Assembly (NCBI GenBank): GCA_016202645.1 | Contig: JACQOF010000014.1 | Coordinates: 1 to 8,428, forward strand | From: a bacterium | GTDB lineage: Bacteria > Lindowbacteria > 2-12-FULL-62-27 | DNA length: 8,428 nt | Direction: 5' to 3' | In this document: positions 1 to 6,157 of the stretch, in pieces | Position numbering within the stretch: position 1 is the stretch's first letter | Layout: each line of letters starts with the position of its first letter | Program-made: the position numbers and the translations under genes | Notes under the pieces: model-generated | Told to the model about the DNA's origin: nothing | The model's input: only the letters and a program-made list of their open reading frames with translations | The model's database searches: none

Positions 1-175
1 CCCTTAAGGGGCGTGGCCGTGTGAATTTTCTGATGCAACTCTTTTGCGGGTGTAGCCATGACCGGGGGGCATTATGTCCGAGGGGCGGAGGCTTGTCAAG
101 GAACCCCCCTCCCAAAAAATAACAGTTGCTTTTATCGGGCCGGTTTGGTACCAATACATAATTTGCACAAGGACT

Positions 176-191
176 CTCTACGTGCGTAGAG
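176..191 (+). promoter_or_regulatory. Small perfect hairpin upstream of the TIGR04073-like gene
   Basis: CTCTACG (176-182) and CGTAGAG (185-191) are perfect reverse complements. The natural fold is a 6-bp stem with a GTGC loop. It ends 9 nt before the AAGGAGG ribosome binding site (201-207), so it would sit in the 5' leader. A separate perfect 10-bp palindrome, TTGGTACCAA, lies at 145-154 and could be an operator. A poor promoter candidate (TTGTCA 93-98, AATAAC 118-123, spacer 19) lies further upstream. I see no gene in 1-217. The structure is visible in the sequence; the regulatory role is inference. Confidence 0.35.
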
Positions 192-217
192 GATGGATGA
201 AAGGAGGTACAGCGGCC

Positions 218-526
218 ATGAAAAAGGCACTTGTTTTTGGACTTGCGGTCGCTCTCGGGCTTTCGTTGGCGGTTACCGCCGATGCGGCGGAGAACAACGC
301 GGTCGGCAAGCTGACCCGTGGTGTGATCAACGGGGCATTCGGCTGGGTTGAATTCTTCAGCGCGCTTCAGAAGGACGGCGCCCAGGGGTTGGCCCCGGGG
401 ATCGTCAACAGCATCAAGCGCGAGTTGGTGGGCGCGGTCGAGATTGTGACGTTCCCGATCGGCGTTCCGAACGAAGATTTCTCGCCAGTGATCGAACCGG
501 AATCACCGTTCGACACCTGGAAGTAA
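218..526 (+). CDS. Exported exosortase-associated protein, TIGR04073-like
   Basis: This is a 102-residue protein. The ATG at 218 has a strong ribosome binding site, AAGGAGG at 201-207, 10 nt upstream. The frame is open further upstream, but that extension has no such site and would bury the signal peptide. Residues 1-23 form a clear Sec signal (MKKALV, then a hydrophobic Ala/Leu/Val stretch) with an ADA/DAA cleavage region. The mature part has the signature I associate with TIGR04073: KLTRG-x-x-N-x-x-x-GWVE at 31-45, then GAVEIVTFP at 72-80 and PVIEPE at 90-95. Members are about 100 residues long, are found in genomes with exosortase/PEP-CTERM sorting, and have no known biochemical function. 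It has no PEP-CTERM tail, and no exosortase gene is in the window. It is a monocistronic gene facing the fpr-like gene. The family call is from memory of the motif pattern. Confidence 0.8.
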   Translation: MKKALVFGLAVALGLSLAVTADAAENNAVGKLTRGVINGAFGWVEFFSALQKDGAQGLAPGIVNSIKRELVGAVEIVTFPIGVPNEDFSPVIEPESPFDTWK

Positions 527-542
527 GTTTGGAGGGCGTTAG

Positions 543-556
543 TTTACCTAGGTAAA
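543..556. repeat. Perfect 14-bp palindrome
   Basis: TTTACCTAGGTAAA reads the same on both strands. It begins 17 nt after the stop codon of the TIGR04073-like gene. It could be a protein-binding site or part of the terminator region. On the minus strand its edge supplies a TTTTT run (558-554), six bases past the stem-loop at 565-603, which suits termination of leftward transcription. Confidence 0.5.
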
Positions 557-564
557 AACGACGC

Positions 565-603
565 GGCGGTGTGGGGGTGCAGGTTTCAAACCTGCAAACC
601 GCC
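565..603. terminator. Nested stem-loop, probable bidirectional terminator
   Basis: The outer arms are GGCGGT (565-570) and ACCGCC (598-603). The inner perfect arms are GCAGGTTT (579-586) and AAACCTGC (588-595). On the plus strand a pyrimidine-rich CTTTCTTT follows at 606-613. On the minus strand a TTTTT run lies at 558-554. The position, between two convergent transcription units, fits termination of both. The imperfect spacing between the outer and inner stems makes the exact fold uncertain. Confidence 0.55.
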
Positions 604-610
604 CGCTTTC

Positions 611-682
611 TTTAGCCACAGAGTACATCGAGCTTCGTCCCTCCGGGGGCCAGCGCGGTGTGGTCTGTGGCTAAATTTTTTT
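611..682 (+). terminator. Long inverted repeat with T7 tail (agccacaga-type element)
   Basis: TTTAGCCACAGA (611-622) and TCTGTGGCTAAA (664-675) are perfect 12-bp reverse complements enclosing 41 nt. Seven T residues (676-682) follow directly on the plus strand, which gives the shape of a rightward rho-independent terminator with an unusually long loop. The TTAGCCACAGA core resembles an intergenic repeat I have seen in many environmental bacterial genomes, so this may be a domesticated dispersed repeat. The T7 run touches the stop codon of the convergent reductase gene. Confidence 0.5.
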
Positions 683-1509
683 CACCAGTAATCTTCCGAG
701 AAAATTTCCTCCGGCGGCGCGAATTTGGATTCGGCGAGGGCGGCCTTGGCGTCCGAGATCATGTCGGGGTTGCCGCAGAGGAAATAGGCGGTCTTGCCTG
801 GCGGCATTCTTTCCAGGAAAATTTCCCGGGACTGGCGCGCCGGCAGGACGGGCTCGACTTTGCCCTGTTTGTGCATGCCGAGCAGAAACCTCAGCGTATC
901 GTTCACGCGTCCGCGTCCGACGGCCGCATTCCATCCCGGGTCGCCGTCCGGGCGGCTGACGGTGGGGAGGTAGGCGAAGTTGAGTGCCGGATCGGTTTCG
1001 TATCCCCGCATTTCGTCCAAGTATCCGAGTTCCGCGCAGGTCCGGTTGCCGTGCATGAGAGTCAGGGTGAAGTTTTTCGCCGTGCCGTCCATTTTGAGCG
1101 TGCGGATCATGCTGACGAAGGGCGCAAGGCCCGTTCCGGTGCCGATAAAGACCAGGTGCGCGAGTTTCGTGTGGTTCAGGGTAAATTTTCCCTTGGGTCC
1201 CATGTACCAGAGCGTTTCCCCGATTTTTTTATTGAAGAGATGCGTGGTGAATTCCCCGCCGTCGACTTTCACGATGTAAAACTCAACGGAATCCCTCACC
1301 CGCGGCGATGACGAGATCGAGTAGGGCCGCGGCACGAACTTGACGCCCTCCGGTTTGGCCACGTCGTCTCCGATCGTGAAATACTGCCCGGCCTCAAAAT
1401 TGGCGATCTGTCCCTCGACCGGCTGAAACCGGAAAATCGCGAGTGACGGATCGTTGATCTCGGTCTTGCCGGCCAGGATCAGCGGTTTCATCCGGTCTTT
1501 GATGCCCAT
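682..1509 (-). CDS. fpr: Ferredoxin/flavodoxin-NADP+ reductase (Fpr type)
   Basis: This is a 275-residue cytosolic flavoprotein expected to pass electrons between NADP(H) and a ferredoxin or flavodoxin through FAD. Residues 1-110 form the FAD-binding beta-barrel with RPYSISS at 61-67. Residues 115-275 form the NAD(P)-binding fold with GTGTGLAPF at 123-131 and CGNPDMI at 245-251. The C-terminus is EDYW, close to the E-x-YW end of Escherichia coli Fpr, where the terminal aromatic residue region stacks near the flavin. There is no iron-sulfur domain, so an external partner is needed, and none is in the window. The ATG at 1509 has AGGAGG at 1515-1520. That site overlaps the TAG stop of the upstream HD-GYP-like gene, with 9 nt between the two genes, so the two are very probably co-transcribed and translationally linked. 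The family is clear; the electron partner and direction are unknown. Confidence 0.88.
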   Translation of the reverse strand: MGIKDRMKPLILAGKTEINDPSLAIFRFQPVEGQIANFEAGQYFTIGDDVAKPEGVKFVPRPYSISSSPRVRDSVEFYIVKVDGGEFTTHLFNKKIGETLWYMGPKGKFTLNHTKLAHLVFIGTGTGLAPFVSMIRTLKMDGTAKNFTLTLMHGNRTCAELGYLDEMRGYETDPALNFAYLPTVSRPDGDPGWNAAVGRGRVNDTLRFLLGMHKQGKVEPVLPARQSREIFLERMPPGKTAYFLCGNPDMISDAKAALAESKFAPPEEIFSEDYW

Positions 1510-1518
1510 CGGTTCCTC

Positions 1519-2634
1519 CTATTTCCCGCCCGGCGGTCCGATGACCGCAGCGACGGAAAGGTCGCGCCGTAGGGCGAGGTCGATTTCCTCCGAGGGCTTC
1601 CCCGTGGTGGCGACTGTCGGCCGGAGGAGGTCCGTCGGATGGGTGCGGACGACGTCGGCCGCGCGCCCATCCGAAAGTTTCACGCGAAATCCCACCGGGT
1701 ATATCCCGACGCCCCGCGCGAGGGCCGAAACGATTTCGCGGTCGAAGAGGTTCGGCGTCGAGATCAAGTGGCGGATGGCCTCGTCCGGCATGAGGCCTTT
1801 GCGCCAGAGCCGGTCGTGGAGGAGCGCCTCATAGACATCGCAGACCGCGAGGATCCGCGACGCGAGCGCGAGGTCCGCGCCTCTTTTTTTTTCGGGATAT
1901 CCCGACCCGTCGATCCGTTCGTGGTGTTCGAGGGCCGGGACCGCCCAGTCTTCCTCGGCGCCCTTGGCCCGAAGGATGGCGCCGTATCCGAACCGCGCAT
2001 GTTTTTCGATTTCGCCCCTCTGGAGGTCCGTGAGTTTCTTGTCCGAGAGCCACAGGTCCTCCCGGACCTGCATCATGCCGACGTCGACGAGCATACCCGC
2101 GACGAAGACGTTCCAGATTTCTTTGGCGGAAAGCCCGATGCTCCGGCAGATCGCGACCCCGAGCACCGCCGTATTGACCATGTGGCTGAAGAGGTAATTG
2201 GCGTTTTTATCGACCTTGAGAAAAATATCGAACACCGGTTCCTTCTGGATCCGTCCGAAAATCTGCCCGCCCATCTGCCGGAGCGAGTCCACCCCTATTT
2301 TTTTTTCCCGCATGAGTTCCGTATTGAGCCCCTGGATACTGGCCAGAAGTCCCGTCACGGCCCGGACCGCGCCGCCGTCCTCCGACGGTTCCGCTTCGGA
2401 TGCCCCCTGGCGGTAGGCCTCGGTCGGAAGACCCCAACTGCCGTCGTCCCAGACGTGGAGGCAGCGGATGTAGGTGTTTCGGAGGATTTTGATTTTACCT
2501 TCGGTGAGGACCGTTCCCGTGGAAAAAATAATCCGTCCGTTTTCGGTCACGGCGGCCCGTGCCAAGTGCATGCCCGGCTTGGCAAACGGCACCAAGATCG
2601 TATGCAGAGTCCCCAGTTCAGATGATGTTTCCAT
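1519..2634 (-). CDS. HD-GYP-type cyclic-di-GMP protein with degenerate HD motif
   Basis: This is a 371-residue protein. I chose the ATG at 2634 because GAGAGG (2641-2646) lies 6 nt upstream; a TTG at 2658 would add 8 residues. Residues 15-65 match the small N-terminal beta domain often found before HD-GYP domains (PGMHLA, then G-x-x-L and CLHVW). The HD-GYP domain spans about 145-310. It keeps H151, H212 with the KH-x-x-x-G pattern, HHE at 237-239, DGSGYP at 242-247 and D266 in CDVYEAL. The HD dyad, however, reads V183-D184 (AGMLVDVGM), with the His replaced by Val (codon GTC). That His is a metal ligand in active c-di-GMP phosphodiesterases. The C-terminal tail (GIYPVGFRVKL, about 310-371) is also typical of the family. 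The protein may be a weak phosphodiesterase or a c-di-GMP receptor. It has no signal peptide or membrane segment. It is first gene of the operon with the reductase. Confidence 0.85.
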   Translation of the reverse strand: METSSELGTLHTILVPFAKPGMHLARAAVTENGRIIFSTGTVLTEGKIKILRNTYIRCLHVWDDGSWGLPTEAYRQGASEAEPSEDGGAVRAVTGLLASIQGLNTELMREKKIGVDSLRQMGGQIFGRIQKEPVFDIFLKVDKNANYLFSHMVNTAVLGVAICRSIGLSAKEIWNVFVAGMLVDVGMMQVREDLWLSDKKLTDLQRGEIEKHARFGYGAILRAKGAEEDWAVPALEHHERIDGSGYPEKKRGADLALASRILAVCDVYEALLHDRLWRKGLMPDEAIRHLISTPNLFDREIVSALARGVGIYPVGFRVKLSDGRAADVVRTHPTDLLRPTVATTGKPSEEIDLALRRDLSVAAVIGPPGGK

Positions 2635-2681
2635 GTTCGGCCTCTCAGCTTCTGCCAACGCGCAGAGTGTGAAACCTGGTG

Positions 2682-2710
2682 AGGATATATTGGGATGGGG
2701 GAGGCGTCAA
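2682..2710 (-). promoter_or_regulatory. Sigma-70-type promoter of the HD-GYP/reductase operon
   Basis: On the minus strand a -35 box TTGACG (2705-2710) and a -10 box TATCCT (2682-2687) are separated by exactly 17 nt. Transcription would start near 2675, giving a leader of about 41 nt before the ATG at 2634. This is the best promoter match in the window. The boxes are seen directly; activity is inferred. Confidence 0.6.
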
Positions 2711-2758
2711 GGAATCCTCCACGCTAATGTAGTGCGTCCAACACTTATTGACTTAAGA

Positions 2759-2834
2759 TCGTCATTCCCGCGAAAGCGGGAATCCAGCAAGGGCTACGAC
2801 AGTGCCTGGATCCCCGCTTTCGCGGGGATGACGA
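2759..2834. repeat. 76-nt REP/MITE-like palindromic element
   Basis: The left arm (2759-2787) and the right arm (2806-2834) are 29-nt inverted repeats that match at 27 of 29 positions; both differences keep G-U pairing. Each arm is itself a hairpin: CCCGC-GAAA-GCGGG on the left, and CCCCGC-TTTC-GCGGGG on the right. The motif CATTCCCGCGAAAGCGGGAA is a widely dispersed intergenic repeat in bacterial genomes. It lies between the start of the HD-GYP gene and the stop of the LptA/C-like gene, so it may also terminate the sugar operon, whose last stop codon is 26 nt away. Confidence 0.8.
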
Positions 2835-2859
2835 ATGTAACGCTATTTATGACTAATGC

Positions 2860-3558
2860 CTAGCGCTTTTGGGGGCTACGGAGGGCGGGTTGGACTGGGA
2901 CCAGTTTGGAAAATGTCGGGTCGAATTTGAGAAGGAGCGAATCCTGCCGGAGGGTCCGGTCGCGGTCCATGTATTCAGCTCGGCCGTCGAGTCGGATGGT
3001 CCGTTTTCGCGGATCGATGCGGATGCGGTTTCCCCGGGCGGTGGCGGCCTCGGCCGTCACGACCGCCGTTTCGCCGGCTATATTATATATGGAGAGAGGG
3101 CCGTGCAGTTCGGCGGCTTCGATTCGGATGGGGGGTCGGACAAAAACCGGCGCGTGGGCGGACCACCAGCTGTTTTTCAATGAAATCGTGAGCCGGGGAG
3201 ACCGAAAAGTCCCGCCGTAGTAGACGCGGCCGGTGACGCCGAAGAGGCGGATCGAGCTGTCGGACGTATTTTCAGCGTGGAGAATTGCGGATTGGGCGGT
3301 CAGTTCCATGAAGACTTTGTTGTTCACGAAGATGGCGCCCTGGATGGTGTCCATTTCCGCGACGGCGCCATCCCGGATCCGCGCGTTCCTGCCGGTAATC
3401 TCCAGCACCCGGACGCCTTCCGCGTGGTGGCGAAGGGTATAGTTTTCGAGGACCATCTCGCCGGGCGCGAGGTCCGCCCAAGCGGCGGTTGTGAGGGCGA
3501 GGAGCGCCGCGGCGGGAGAAAATCCGCGATTCAACCTCAGCCGTCTTTCCGCGCCCAC
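2860..3558 (-). CDS. Exported beta-rich protein, LptA/LptC (OstA)-like
   Basis: This is a 232-residue protein from the GTG at 3558, which overlaps the end of the RmlC-like gene by 22 nt. A TTG at 3534, two bases after that gene's TGA, is an alternative start and gives a neater signal peptide. Neither start has a good ribosome binding site, so translational coupling is likely. Residues 12-28 are hydrophobic and end in AWA, fitting a Sec signal. The mature part has no cysteine and is full of alternating short beta-strands: EITGRNARIRDG at 53-64, then similar strands in AAELHGPLSIYN (148-159) and RIDPRKRTIRLDGRAEY (180-196). This strand/turn pattern resembles the LptA/LptC jellyroll of LPS export. 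I recognise no invariant motif, so the assignment is a fold-level guess. As last gene of a dTDP-sugar operon it plausibly acts in the periplasm on a surface glycan. Confidence 0.65.
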   Translation of the reverse strand: MGAERRLRLNRGFSPAAALLALTTAAWADLAPGEMVLENYTLRHHAEGVRVLEITGRNARIRDGAVAEMDTIQGAIFVNNKVFMELTAQSAILHAENTSDSSIRLFGVTGRVYYGGTFRSPRLTISLKNSWWSAHAPVFVRPPIRIEAAELHGPLSIYNIAGETAVVTAEAATARGNRIRIDPRKRTIRLDGRAEYMDRDRTLRQDSLLLKFDPTFSKLVPVQPALRSPQKR

Positions 3559-3992
3559 TCGTACGGAATTTTTTTGGTGTGCGCCGGCAGGCGGAATTCG
3601 TCCGGGGATTTGCGGTTGTAGGGAAAATCCGGGATGTTGATGACGATGGCTTCATCCTCAGAGACACACTTAAACCCGTGGTATATTCCCGGCGGAATCT
3701 TGACGAGGATGGAGTTGAAGTCTCCCAGGAAAAATTCCTGCACGGCGCCTTTTGTCCGGGACTTGGGGCGGGAATCATAGAGGACCAGTTTCATCATGCC
3801 TTTGAGGCAGACGAAGTGGTCGGCCTGTTTTTTGTGGTAATGCCAGGCCTTGACGACGCCGGGATAAGCGGTGGTCATGTAGACCTGGCCGAAGCGGTCG
3901 AATCCCTCGTCGTCGCACCGGAAAATTTCCATGAGTCTACCGCGCTCGTCGCAGTTGAGTTTCAAGTTCTTTACAAACACGCCGTCGATCAT
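3537..3992 (-). CDS. RmlC-family cupin, short dTDP-sugar epimerase-like protein
   Basis: This is a 151-residue protein. The ATG at 3992 forms an ATGA overlap with the stop of the dehydratase gene and has AGGA 6 nt upstream. Seen motifs are RGRLMEIFR at 17-25, GVVKAWHYHKKQADHF at 45-60, KLVLYDSR at 68-75, IPPGIYHGF at 99-107 and PYN/PDEFR near 124-134. These match the single-domain cupin proteins annotated as dTDP-4-dehydrorhamnose 3,5-epimerase family. H51 aligns with the catalytic His of classical RmlC. The Lys that follows in classical enzymes (QAK) is D58 here, and the protein is about 30 residues shorter than RmlC (about 180). It probably acts on the 4-keto-6-deoxy sugar made by its neighbours, but whether it epimerises C3 and C5, one carbon, or isomerises is not decided by sequence. 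Confidence 0.85.
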   Translation of the reverse strand: MIDGVFVKNLKLNCDERGRLMEIFRCDDEGFDRFGQVYMTTAYPGVVKAWHYHKKQADHFVCLKGMMKLVLYDSRPKSRTKGAVQEFFLGDFNSILVKIPPGIYHGFKCVSEDEAIVINIPDFPYNRKSPDEFRLPAHTKKIPYEWARKDG

Positions 3993-5011
3993 GGTGTTCC
4001 TCGTTTCCAGCGGCTGCCATACTGCGCCTCGAAATATTTGTTGAAGGCCTCGTTTTTCCTGACGAGGGGTTCCCACCAGTCGCGCCTTGCGACGTACCAC
4101 TGGACGGTTTTGGTGACTCCGTTGGCGGCGTGCGGCTCTGTCTGCCGCCAGCCGAGTTCATCGCGTATCTTTTCGTCGTCGATCGCATACCGGCGGTCGT
4201 GGCCTTCGCGGTCGCGGACGAATTGGATGAGGGATGCCGGCGCATCGAGTTCCTCAAGGATCGTACGGACCAGCCGGATGTTTTCCATGGGGCAGCGGCC
4301 CGAGATGTTGTAAGTCTCGCCGGGCCTGCCTTTCCGCGCCGCCGTCCAGATCGCGCGGGCGTGGTCTTCGGCGTGGAGCCAGTCGCGGACATTTTTGCCG
4401 TCGCCATAGACCGGGATGGGCTGTCCGAGCATCGCGCGGATGATGGTGAGCGGGATCAATTTTTCCGGATACTGGTTCGGTCCGTACGTGTTGCTGCCGC
4501 GCGTGACGACGACCGGCAGGCCGTAGGTGGCGAAGTAGCTGTAGGCAAGCCGGTCCGCGCCGAGTTTTGACGCGGAATAGGGGTTGGTCGGCCGCACCGG
4601 GGAATCTTCCCGGGCCGCGCCGCGATCGACCGATCCGTAGACTTCGTCGGTCGAGACTTGAAGGAAAAATTTGACCTTGCGCCGCCGCGCCTCTTCGAGA
4701 AGCACGTACGTGCCGAGCATGTCGGTTCGGACGAATGCGCCGGGGCTGAGGATGGAGCGGTCGACGTGGGTTTCGGCCGCGAGGTTGATGATGCCGTCGA
4801 CGTTTTTCGCGGCCCGCGAGACCGCGCGCTCGTCGCAGATGTCGCCCTTGACGAACCGGTACCGCGGGCTCCGCGCGACGTCCGCGACATTGGCGGGGTT
4901 GCCGGCATACGTGAGTTTGTCGAGGTTCACGACATTCACGCGCTGTGAAATGAGGCGCCGGACGAGGTGACTGCCGATGAACCCGCAACCGCCCGTGACG
5001 AGAACTTTCAC
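3989..5011 (-). CDS. rfbB: dTDP-glucose 4,6-dehydratase
   Basis: This is a 340-residue, NAD+-dependent short-chain dehydrogenase of the extended class that converts dTDP-glucose to dTDP-4-keto-6-deoxyglucose in the cytosol. The Rossmann motif GGCGFIGSH is at 7-15, followed by DKLTYAGN at 31-38 and AETHVDRS at 79-86. STDEVYG at 120-126 carries the catalytic Asp-Glu pair (122-123), YSASK at 145-149 the catalytic Tyr and Lys, and RGSNTYGPNQ at 171-180 is typical of the family. Length is normal for RmlB. The start is a GTG at 5011 that overlaps the TGA of the upstream thymidylyltransferase gene by 4 nt (GTGA). There is no strong ribosome binding site, which suggests coupled translation. The gene is intact. 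Confidence 0.96.
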   Translation of the reverse strand: MKVLVTGGCGFIGSHLVRRLISQRVNVVNLDKLTYAGNPANVADVARSPRYRFVKGDICDERAVSRAAKNVDGIINLAAETHVDRSILSPGAFVRTDMLGTYVLLEEARRRKVKFFLQVSTDEVYGSVDRGAAREDSPVRPTNPYSASKLGADRLAYSYFATYGLPVVVTRGSNTYGPNQYPEKLIPLTIIRAMLGQPIPVYGDGKNVRDWLHAEDHARAIWTAARKGRPGETYNISGRCPMENIRLVRTILEELDAPASLIQFVRDREGHDRRYAIDDEKIRDELGWRQTEPHAANGVTKTVQWYVARRDWWEPLVRKNEAFNKYFEAQYGSRWKRGTP

Positions 5012-6069
5012 AGCTGGACTTCGCCCTGGTCGCCGAGCATGAGGATGAGACTGCCTTCGCGGGTGCCGTCGCGCGAAATTTGGACTCCGCGGCCGAGGAG
5101 GCTGTCGGTGAGAGGCTTCGGAAGATTCTCGAGACGGACTTCCTCGAGGAGGATGCTGTGATGGATCTCGGTTTTGATGATGCGGGATTTAAAACTGATG
5201 GACGTGAACGGTCCGATCACGGCGTCCTCGAGATGACAGTTCTCGCCGATGATGCAGGGTCCTGTGACGCGGCACCGGACGAGTTTGGTTCCGCGCCCGA
5301 TTTTGACCGGCCCGCGGATCTGGCACGATTCGGTTTCGCCGAGGATTTCGTCCTTCGACATTTCCATCAGGACAAACCGGTTCGCTTCGAGGAGGTCCTC
5401 TTTTTTGCCGGTGTCCTTCCACCACTGCTCGATCTTGCGGTAGACGACGGTTTTGCCTTCGTCGAGCAGCATCTGAATCGCCTCGGTTATTTCGAGTTCG
5501 CCGCGCCAGGACGGTTTGAGTTTCGGGATCACGTCGAAGACGGTTTTATCGAAGAGGTAGACGCCGACGAGCGCGAGGTTTGACGGCGGATTTTTCGGTT
5601 TCTCGACAAGCCGCACGATCCGCTCACCGGAAAGTTCGGCGACCCCGAAAGCCGATGGGTTCGGCACGGGCGCGAGCAGAATGATGGCGTGAGGTTTGTC
5701 GCGTTCAAATCGTTCGACGAGGGGTTTCAGGGAATCCTTGATGAGGTTGTCCCCGAGAAACATGAGAAAGGGCTCGCCGGACATGAAATCTTTGGCGATC
5801 CACACCGCGTGCGCCAGCCCCCGGGGCTCGTCCTGCGGGATGTACGTGACCTTGAGTCCAAGACTCGACCCGTCTCCCACGGCGGCGCGGATATCATCGG
5901 CGGTGTCTCCGACGATCATCCCCACCTCCCGGATCCCCGCCGCGGCAATGGCCTCGAGGCCGTAGAGGAGAATCGGCTTGTTCGCAATCGGAATCAGCTG
6001 TTTGGCCGACGTATGGGTAATCGGCCGCAGCCGCGTCCCCTTGCCGCCCGCCAGCACCAAGGCTTTCAT
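5008..6069 (-). CDS. rfbA: Glucose-1-phosphate thymidylyltransferase, long form
   Basis: This is a 353-residue enzyme that makes dTDP-glucose from dTTP and glucose-1-phosphate, the first step of the pathway. The nucleotidyltransferase domain (1-240) has LAGGKGTRLRP at 6-16, K31-P32 in the substrate region, LGDNL at 105-109 with the metal-binding Asp, EKP at 156-158 and WKDTGKKEDLLEAN at 217-230. Residues 250-335 form a left-handed beta-helix of hexapeptide-like repeats (GPVKIGRG, GPCIIGENC, DAVIGPF). This makes it the long RmlA/StrD type rather than the short RmlA of about 290 residues. StrD-type enzymes often serve antibiotic or unusual deoxysugar pathways as well as rhamnose. The ATG at 6069 has no clear ribosome binding site. 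It is the first gene of the four-gene operon. Confidence 0.95.
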   Translation of the reverse strand: MKALVLAGGKGTRLRPITHTSAKQLIPIANKPILLYGLEAIAAAGIREVGMIVGDTADDIRAAVGDGSSLGLKVTYIPQDEPRGLAHAVWIAKDFMSGEPFLMFLGDNLIKDSLKPLVERFERDKPHAIILLAPVPNPSAFGVAELSGERIVRLVEKPKNPPSNLALVGVYLFDKTVFDVIPKLKPSWRGELEITEAIQMLLDEGKTVVYRKIEQWWKDTGKKEDLLEANRFVLMEMSKDEILGETESCQIRGPVKIGRGTKLVRCRVTGPCIIGENCHLEDAVIGPFTSISFKSRIIKTEIHHSILLEEVRLENLPKPLTDSLLGRGVQISRDGTREGSLILMLGDQGEVQL

Positions 6070-6077
6070 GAGCGACC

Positions 6078-6106
6078 ATGTAAACTGACGGGCCGGGCGG
6101 ATTCAA
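6078..6106 (-). promoter_or_regulatory. Weak promoter candidate for the dTDP-sugar operon
   Basis: On the minus strand TTGAAT (6101-6106) and TTACAT (6078-6083) are 17 nt apart. The -10-like box ends 8 nt before the ATG of rfbA, so the transcript would have almost no leader, which agrees with the missing ribosome binding site. The -10 match is poor (3 of 6). Transcription could also come from further upstream through the hipT remnant. Confidence 0.25.
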
Positions 6107-6157
6107 GGTCAAACTTGCCGGAACGCCTTTTTTCCATACGTGTGGTGATCTCCGTGA

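Noticed and set aside
64-109. GGGGGG (64-69) and CCCCCC (104-109) as a stem-loop
   Set aside because: It is a simple homopolymer match with no extension of the stem; too weak to call.
74-217. N-terminal extension of the TIGR04073-like gene from an ATG at 74
   Set aside because: It has no ribosome binding site, the peptide is non-conserved in character, and it would place the clear signal peptide 48 residues inside the protein.
658-1311. 217-codon plus-strand ORF
   Set aside because: It is antisense to the reductase gene, whose FAD and NADP motifs are unambiguous; long antisense frames are expected at this GC content.
1639-2625. 328-codon plus-strand ORF
   Set aside because: It is antisense to the HD-GYP-like gene, with no recognisable domain and a composition typical of a shadow frame.
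2759-2834. Repeat pair considered as a CRISPR fragment
   Set aside because: There are only two copies in inverted, not direct, orientation with a 18-nt centre, and no cas genes; it fits a REP/MITE-like element.
3579-4313. 244-codon plus-strand ORF
   Set aside because: It is antisense across the RmlC-like and RmlB genes and has no family motif.
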